A stretch of DNA of 61,897 nucleotides from Streptosporangiaceae bacterium (GTDB lineage: Bacteria; Actinomycetota; Actinomycetes; Streptosporangiales; Streptosporangiaceae). Positions within the stretch are counted from its first letter, which is position 1; the number at the start of each line of letters is the position of its first letter. The notes beneath the pieces were generated by a model. It saw only the letters and a list, made by a program, of their open reading frames with translations. It made no database searches and was not told where the DNA came from. This document shows positions 56,945 through 61,897 of this stretch, one piece after another. The position numbers and the translations under genes are program-made. Location: the NCBI GenBank assembly GCA_025934635.1, contig JAICWX010000006.1, positions 1-61,897 on the forward strand, read 5' to 3'.

Positions 56945-57607
56945 CAGCGCCGTTACCGCCTCCTCGAGCGGCTGCTCGACGCGGCCGCCAGCCTGTTCGC
57001 CCGCCGGGGCTTCGCCGGGACGTCGGTGGAGCAGATCGCCGAGTCGGCCGGCTACTCGGTGGGCGCGCTGTACTCCAACTTCGCGAACTAGGAGCGGCTG
57101 TTCCTCGAGCTGCTGACCACGCGGGTCAGCGACCGGATCGGTTCGGTCGCCGGGATCCTCGAGGCCGCGCCGGGCGGGAAAGGCGCGCCGGGAGGTGACG
57201 GGCCGGCCTCGGGTGACGCGCTCGGCGAGCTGTCCCGGCCGCTGGTCACGGTGGCCGACCGGAACGCCGAGTTCGTCGCGCTGCAGGCCGAGTTCTGGCT
57301 GCACGCGGTGCGCAACCCGGACTTCATGGCGGCGATCGCCGGGCAGTTGCGGGAGCAGGTGGAGGTGCTGGAACGGCTGGTCGCGGCGGCGATGGAGCAG
57401 CGCCGCGGCCCGGTCCCCGGGGTGTCGGCCCGGGAGGTGACGATCGTCGTCGTCAGCCTGTTCCAGGGCCTGGTCAGGCAGCGGCTGATCGACCCGGACA
57501 GCGTGCCCGGGGACCTGTTCGCCCGGTCCCTGAACTGGCTGATGACGGGGCTGCGGGCGACGGCGGCCGGCCAGGCCGCGGACGGCGCGCCGGAGTTACC
57601 ATCGGCT
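56945..57607 (+). pseudogene. Broken TetR-family regulator (start lost, amber stop inside)
   Basis: The plus strand encodes a TetR HTH: LLERLLDAAASLFARRGFAG followed by TSVEQIAESAGYSVGALYSN (about 56965-57080). The next codons are FAN-TAG-ERLFLELL; TAG at 57089-57091 sits where the family has Lys (AAG to TAG by one base). The same frame then continues with TVADRNAEFVALQAEFWLHA, the ligand-binding domain, and runs into the glpD gene with no stop of its own. The N-terminus is replaced by the methyltransferase remnant, so no start codon is available. Intact relatives regulate the neighbouring glpD/lipid genes in actinomycetes. Confidence 0.75.
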
Positions 57608-57608
57608 G

Positions 57609-59105
57609 GTGCTGACGTTTTCTGCGCAGACCCGTGCGGCCAGCCTGGCCCGGATGGCCGAGGACACCTTCGACGTGCTGGTGATCGGGGGCGGGATCAC
57701 CGGCGCCGGCATCGCGCTGGACGCGGCGGCCCGCGGCCTGTCGGTGGCGCTGGTGGAGAAGGACGACTTCGCCGCCGGGACCTCGGGGCGGTCTTCCCGG
57801 CTGGTCCACGGCGGCCTGCGCTACCTGGAGCACGGCGAGCTCGGGCTGGTGCGGGAGTCACTGCGGGAGCGGGGCATCCTGTACCGGCTGGCGCCGCACC
57901 TGGTCCGGCCGGTCCCGATGTACATGCTGGCCGGCGACCTGAGGCACCGGGCGATCTACCGGGCCGGGCTGACCGTGTACGAGGCGCTCGCGGCCGGGCG
58001 GAACATCGGCTACCACCAGGGCATGGACGCGAGGATGGTCGCGGCGGCCATCCCCGGGCTCGCCCGGCCGGTCCGCGGGGTGCGGTACTTCGAGTGCCAG
58101 ACCGACGACGCCCGGCTGACGATCGAGGTGGCCCGCACGGCGCACGCCTACGGGGCCCGGCTGGCCAACCACGCCCGGGTGACGGCGCTGCTGGGCGAGG
58201 GCCGGGTGACCGGCGCGGCGGTGACCGACGAGCTGACCGGCGGGCGGTTCGAGGTCCGGGCCACGGTGGTGGTCAACGCGACCGGGGTCTGGGCGGCCGA
58301 GGTCGCGGGGCTGGCCCGCGGCGGCGTCAGCCTGTCCCCCAGCAAGGGCGTGCACCTGGTGTTCGCGCCGGGCGCGGTGCAGACCACGGCGGCCATGGTG
58401 GCGCCCGCGGCCGACGGGCGGTACGTGTTCATCGTGCCGTGGGAGGACCGGGTGTACGCCGGGACCACCGACACCCCGTACGACGGTGATCTGGACTCCC
58501 CCGCGGTGACCGACGCCGACCGGGACTACATCCTGTCCGCGGTGACCCCGCTGTTCCCCGGCGTGACCGGGCGCGACGTGGTGGCGTCGTGGGCCGGGCT
58601 GCGTCCGCTGCTCGGTGCGGGAAGCGCCAAGACGGCGGACCTGTCCCGGCAGCACAAGATCATTGACGAGCCGCCCGGGCTGTTCACCATCACCGGCGGC
58701 AAGCTGACCACGTACCGGGCCATGGCCCAGGACCTGGTGGACCGGGTCACGGCTGACCTCGGGAGCGGAGAGCGGTGCCGGACCCGGGACATCCCGCTGG
58801 GGCTGCACGGGCCGGCCGCGGCGGCGGTGGAGCTGGCCCGGGACGAGGTGGCCGGGCTGGGCCTGCCGCCGCGGGTCGCGGCCCGGCTGGTGCAGCGCTA
58901 CGGCGACGACTGGCGCGAGGCCGTCCGGCTGATCCGCGCGGACTCCTCGCTGGGCGAGCCGGCCGTGCCCGGGCTGCGGGTGCTGGGCGTCGAGCTGGCC
59001 CTGGCCCGCAGCCGCGAGATGGCCCTGACCGAGGAGGACGTGCTGGCCCGGCGGACCCGGCTGACCACCCGCGACGCGTCGGTCCGGCTCACACCTTCAG
59101 CGTGA
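57609..59105 (+). CDS. glpD: Aerobic glycerol-3-phosphate dehydrogenase
   Basis: A 498-residue FAD-dependent GlpD: FDVLVIGGGITGAGIALDAA (res. 21-40), SSRLVHGGLRYLEHGELGLV, VVNATGVWA, GRYVFIVPWEDRVYAGTTDT, ITGGKLTTYRAMAQDLVDR and a C-terminal GDDWREAVRL domain. It oxidises sn-glycerol 3-phosphate to DHAP and passes electrons to quinone at the membrane. GTG start. The former TetR gene ends inside its 5' region, so local control was probably lost. It overlaps the convergent diacylglycerol kinase gene by 17 bp. Confidence 0.92.
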   Translation: MLTFSAQTRAASLARMAEDTFDVLVIGGGITGAGIALDAAARGLSVALVEKDDFAAGTSGRSSRLVHGGLRYLEHGELGLVRESLRERGILYRLAPHLVRPVPMYMLAGDLRHRAIYRAGLTVYEALAAGRNIGYHQGMDARMVAAAIPGLARPVRGVRYFECQTDDARLTIEVARTAHAYGARLANHARVTALLGEGRVTGAAVTDELTGGRFEVRATVVVNATGVWAAEVAGLARGGVSLSPSKGVHLVFAPGAVQTTAAMVAPAADGRYVFIVPWEDRVYAGTTDTPYDGDLDSPAVTDADRDYILSAVTPLFPGVTGRDVVASWAGLRPLLGAGSAKTADLSRQHKIIDEPPGLFTITGGKLTTYRAMAQDLVDRVTADLGSGERCRTRDIPLGLHGPAAAAVELARDEVAGLGLPPRVAARLVQRYGDDWREAVRLIRADSSLGEPAVPGLRVLGVELALARSREMALTEEDVLARRTRLTTRDASVRLTPSA

Positions 59106-60012
59106 TCACCGCGGGAATGATGCCGAACGAGGCCGGTGTCACGCCCAGGATCTCCCCGTCTGCCTCGACCGGGAAGGGCGGGTCCGCGTCCACGCGCAGC
59201 TGGCTGGCCTGCAGCTCGGCGATGTGACGGTGCGGCAGGTGCGCGCCTTTGTAGACCTTGGGCAAGGTGGTGAACGAGTCGGATTTCGGCCCGGTCATGA
59301 CGAGCACGTCGAGCAGGCAGTCGCCCGGGTCGGACTTCGGCGAGATGTGCATGCCGCCGCCGTAGAACCGGCAGTTCGCCACGACCACGTTGAACGCCCG
59401 CCAGGCGTAGGCGTGGCCGTCGGCGTCGATCCGGACCGGCGCCGGGCGGAACCGCGGCAGGGTCAGCCAGAATCCGGCCGCGTACTTCGCCCCGCCGAGG
59501 AACCGCCCGGCGCGGGTGAGCCCGGCCGTCCGGGCCACCACCGCGCCGCCCAGGCCGGCCTCGGCGATGTTGACGAAGTACCGCGGCTTGTCCTGCCCGG
59601 CGCAGGTCACGCTGCCCACGTCGATGGACTGGACCTGGTCCCCGGTCAGGTGCCCGGCCGCTTGGGCCGCATCGCCGGGCAGCCCGAAGGAGCGGACGAA
59701 GTCGCACCCGGAACCGGCCGCCACCACCCCGAGCACCGCGTCGGGCGCGACCGGCTGGCCGTCCTCGATCATCCCGTTGACCACCTCGTGCACGGTGCCG
59801 TCGCCGCCGACGGCGACCAGGAAGCGCTCGCCGCCGCGCAGGGCCTGGCGGGCGGCTTCGGTGGCGTGGCCGGCGTGGGTGGTGCGGACGATGCGGTAGT
59901 CAAGCCCGTGGTCGCGCAGGACGCGCTCGACCGCGGGCAGGGCGGCGTCCACCGTGCCCCGTCCGGCCCGGGGATTGGCGATGAGCACGAGCGGGCCGAA
60001 GGGACTGGTCAT
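59089..60012 (-). CDS. Diacylglycerol/lipid kinase (DgkB/YegS family)
   Basis: A 307-residue DAGK-catalytic protein: LIANPRAGRGT (res. 10-20), VAVGGDGTVHEVVNGM with the GGDGT nucleotide motif (69-73), GVVAAGSGCDFVRSFGLP (the usual GTxNDxAR site reads GSGCDFVRS) and ISPKSDPGDCLLDVLVM. It phosphorylates diacylglycerol or a related lipid. The ATG overlaps the stop of the alkyl-DHAP-synthase-like gene by 4 bp, so the two are co-translated, which fits phospholipid/ether-type lipid recycling with GlpD nearby. Confidence 0.87.
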   Translation of the reverse strand: MTSPFGPLVLIANPRAGRGTVDAALPAVERVLRDHGLDYRIVRTTHAGHATEAARQALRGGERFLVAVGGDGTVHEVVNGMIEDGQPVAPDAVLGVVAAGSGCDFVRSFGLPGDAAQAAGHLTGDQVQSIDVGSVTCAGQDKPRYFVNIAEAGLGGAVVARTAGLTRAGRFLGGAKYAAGFWLTLPRFRPAPVRIDADGHAYAWRAFNVVVANCRFYGGGMHISPKSDPGDCLLDVLVMTGPKSDSFTTLPKVYKGAHLPHRHIAELQASQLRVDADPPFPVEADGEILGVTPASFGIIPAVITLKV

Positions 60013-61415
60013 GGCCGCAGGCCTCCCGGGTTCATGATCTGGGCCGGATCCAGGGCGGCCCGGATCCGGTCCAGCACGGCGACGCCTGCGGGGCCGAGCT
60101 CGGCCGCGAGATAGGGGGCCTTGAGCCGCCCCACGCCGTGATGGTGGGTGATCGTGCCGCCCGCCGCGGCGCAGCTCGCCGCGGCCTGGTCCCACGCCTG
60201 CCGGTACATGGCCTCGGCGTCGTGTTCGTCGGTGCCGTTGATCAGGAACGTGAAGTACAGCGACGACCCGGACGGGTACAGGTGGGACAGGTGGCAGCCG
60301 ATGACCGCCGTGAACGGGGCCAGGGCCTGCCTGATCTCCGCGTACAGCCGGGGCACGGCGGACCAGAGCCCGGCGACCTCCATCGTGTCCACGATCGCCC
60401 CCGGGCCGAACGTGCGCTCGGGTCCCATGACCTGCGCGTAGGTCTGCACGGCGTCGTTGCGGTGCTGCTCCCAGTGCTCGCCGTAGCGGGCCCCGAGCTC
60501 GGTCCCGGTCTTCGCCATGATCGCCGCGGCCGCATGCTTGCGGGCCTCGAGGCCGGGCAGGTCCGCCGGGAACCCGGCCAGCCCCACGCAGCCATGGGAA
60601 TCCTCCAGGGCCCCGAAGCTGAACTGGGCGTCGGTCTCGTCGTACCCGCGCAGCACGGCCACGCCGGTCCCGGCCCGCCGCACTTCGCGCAGGGCGCCGG
60701 CCATGGTCTCGAAGTCGGGGAAACCGGCGGCCAGCCATTGCCACCCGGCCGGGCGGGCGCGGCAGGCCAGCGTCGCCTCGGTCACCACCGCCAGCGTGCC
60801 CTCGGACCCGGTCAGGAGCCGCCGCAGGTCGGGGCCGGCGGCCGAGCGCGGCACGGCCCGGCAGCGCAGGAGCTCCCCGGTGGGCAGGACCGCGGTCAGC
60901 CCGAGCAGGATGTCCTCGATCGCGCCGAACCCGGTCGAGGCCTGCCCGGCCGACGACGCCGCGATCCAGCCGCCCACGGTGGAGATCGCGATCGACTGCG
61001 GATAGTGCCCGGTGGTCAGCCCCCGCTCCGCCAGCGCCGCTTCCAGCCGGTCACCGCGCACCCCGGCCTGGACGGTCACCGTCTGGGAGACCAGGTCGAC
61101 GTCGCCGATCCGGTCCAGCCGGGACAGGTCCAGGATCACCGCGCCCGGCCGCGCCTGCGCGCCGCCGCACACCCCCGAGCCGGCCCCGCGCGGGATCACC
61201 GCCGTGCCGGTCTCGGTCGCCCAGGCCAGCACCGCGGCCACGTCGCCGGTGCTGGCGGGGAAGACGACCGCGGCCGGCTCGGCGAGTTCGTCGCCCCGGA
61301 CCCGGCGTAGCAGGTCGAGCGTCCAGGAGTCGGCGGCCCGTTCGGTCATCGTCTTTTTGTCGGTGCTGACGGTGTCCGCGGGCAGGCGGCTGCGGAGAAG
61401 ATCCAGGGCGCTCAC
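60009..61415 (-). CDS. FAD-binding oxidoreductase, alkyldihydroxyacetonephosphate synthase-like
   Basis: A 468-residue VAO-family flavoenzyme. The FAD (PP-loop) region is VIPRGAGSGVCGGAQARPGA, followed by VGGWIAASSAGQASTGFGAI, LLTGSEGTLAVVTEATL, and a C-terminal GTITHHHGVGRLKAPYLAAE. The HHHG motif and length fit the AGPS-type branch (alkylglycerone-phosphate synthase) rather than D-lactate oxidases. AGPS swaps the acyl chain of acyl-DHAP for a fatty alcohol, but bacterial homologues in this context are mostly untested. GTG start at 61415; overlaps the lipid kinase gene by ATGA. Confidence 0.82.
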   Translation of the reverse strand: MSALDLLRSRLPADTVSTDKKTMTERAADSWTLDLLRRVRGDELAEPAAVVFPASTGDVAAVLAWATETGTAVIPRGAGSGVCGGAQARPGAVILDLSRLDRIGDVDLVSQTVTVQAGVRGDRLEAALAERGLTTGHYPQSIAISTVGGWIAASSAGQASTGFGAIEDILLGLTAVLPTGELLRCRAVPRSAAGPDLRRLLTGSEGTLAVVTEATLACRARPAGWQWLAAGFPDFETMAGALREVRRAGTGVAVLRGYDETDAQFSFGALEDSHGCVGLAGFPADLPGLEARKHAAAAIMAKTGTELGARYGEHWEQHRNDAVQTYAQVMGPERTFGPGAIVDTMEVAGLWSAVPRLYAEIRQALAPFTAVIGCHLSHLYPSGSSLYFTFLINGTDEHDAEAMYRQAWDQAAASCAAAGGTITHHHGVGRLKAPYLAAELGPAGVAVLDRIRAALDPAQIMNPGGLRP

Positions 61416-61449
61416 CAGGCGGATAGTAGACCCCGGGGCCGGCTGGCAG

Positions 61450-61897
61450 CTAGACCCCGTCGCCGATGGCCTGCGGGGTGACCGCCAGGCCGAGCGGGGT
61501 GGCACGGACCTCGCGGCCATGGTCGGCGAGCGCGCCGGCGATCTCGGCCGGCAGGGATCCGATCCGGCCGCGGAACCCGTACTCGGTCCCGTCCGCCGTC
61601 GTCACGACCATCGTCTCGACGGCGTACATGCCGCCCACCCGGGTGGACCGGTCCGTCCGCAGGCTGTCGATGCTGCCGAGCGGGATGATCGTCGCCCCCG
61701 CGCCGCCGTCCGCCATCTTCCTGGCCGCCGTCCGCCGGTCGGCATACCTCCCGATGGTCGATCCCAGCAGGACCCCGGCAACGGCGTGCCACGCCCCGAG
61801 GGGCACGGTCACGGGCCAGCCGGCGGCGATGAAGACGACGGGCCCGAGGAAGCAGCCCCACCGCTCGGACCGGACGTTGACGCTGGCCAGCTGATCC
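61450..61897 (-). CDS. Partial membrane protein, paralogue of the 53208 gene (5' end outside the window)
   Basis: The frame is open to the right edge; visible residues include SERWGCFLGPVVFIAAGWPV and a second hydrophobic stretch (AVAGVLLGSTIGRY), then basic ADRRTAARK and a beta-rich domain (ATIIPLGSIDSL, MVVTTADGTEYGFRGRIGSL, ADHGREVRATPL). Order and motifs match the protein at 53208-53744 at moderate identity. The start is off-window. Function unknown. Confidence 0.7.
   Translation of the reverse strand, partial: DQLASVNVRSERWGCFLGPVVFIAAGWPVTVPLGAWHAVAGVLLGSTIGRYADRRTAARKMADGGAGATIIPLGSIDSLRTDRSTRVGGMYAVETMVVTTADGTEYGFRGRIGSLPAEIAGALADHGREVRATPLGLAVTPQAIGDGV

Noticed and set aside
1..61897. 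tRNA, rRNA, IS elements, integrase or phage genes
   Set aside because: I looked for cloverleaf-like runs, DDE or tyrosine recombinase motifs and terminal inverted repeats and found none that can be supported.

Overview
The window is about 62 kb of very GC-rich DNA (roughly 70% by eye) with densely packed genes, many 4-bp stop/start overlaps, GTG/TTG starts, a DUF222 (13E12-type) HNH protein, a DUF1707 protein, TIGR02960-type ECF sigma factor and a YlbL-type PDZ protease. This points to the chromosome of a filamentous, soil-type actinomycete (Streptosporangiales/Streptomycetales grade). I see no tRNA, rRNA, CRISPR array, complete insertion sequence or phage.

Layout. 1-5.2 kb: start of a glycosyltransferase, a methyltransferase, then the conserved actinobacterial neighbourhood YlbL protease, MoaE, extended SDR, divergent TIGR03624-like metalloprotease. 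5.4-17 kb: accessory metabolism and DNA-related genes (disulfide-reductase-family flavoprotein + HAD dehalogenase, DUF222-HNH protein, a TOPRIM/double-HTH gene pair, MetE-like methyltransferase, haloacetate-dehalogenase-like hydrolase, ArsR + amidohydrolase, second amidohydrolase, a lone phosphopantetheinyl transferase).

17-37 kb is the most unusual part. Five families of the conserved 'Nit1/nitrogen-starvation' cluster (MSMEG_0572/Sll0783, sll0787 AIR-synthase-like, MSMEG_0567 acetyltransferase, MSMEG_0568 radical SAM, MSMEG_0565 glycosyltransferase) are present, but the nitrilase is not in the window. They are interleaved with genes of carbamoyl metabolism (carbamate kinase, FdrA, DUF1116 = AllK, AllF, AllG types) and with two fumarase/aspartase-superfamily lyases and an ACC-deaminase/D-cysteine-desulfhydrase-type PLP enzyme. 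Five of these genes form one tightly overlapping operon (26516 down to 20346) that shares an overlapping divergent promoter with the AIR-synthase-like gene. XRE-cupin and LysR regulators and an MFS transporter sit beside them. I infer a pathway that handles an N-rich, possibly ureido/carbamoyl-containing metabolite and can yield carbamoyl phosphate and ATP; the substrate is unknown.

37-45 kb holds signalling/conflict-like genes: a caspase-fold protein that has lost its catalytic Cys and carries an EF-hand, a MerR regulator, a radical SAM gene followed by a broken PfkB kinase, a large alpha/alpha-toroid protein and a divergent class III nucleotide-cyclase-like gene, with four copies of CAGTTGTC between the last two. 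45-52 kb: ECF sigma factor with YCII protein, a DUF4097/histidine kinase/ABC/FtsX/response regulator set, DUF2127. 53-57 kb: small envelope and secreted proteins, NlpC/P60 hydrolase, and a scar with two broken genes. 57.6-61.9 kb: GlpD, diacylglycerol kinase and an alkyl-DHAP-synthase-like flavoenzyme (lipid/glycerophosphate metabolism), then the 3' part of a paralogue of the 53.2 kb membrane protein. A dispersed repeat of about 30-60 bp occurs in three convergent intergenic regions (27.9, 44.5 and 54.0 kb).
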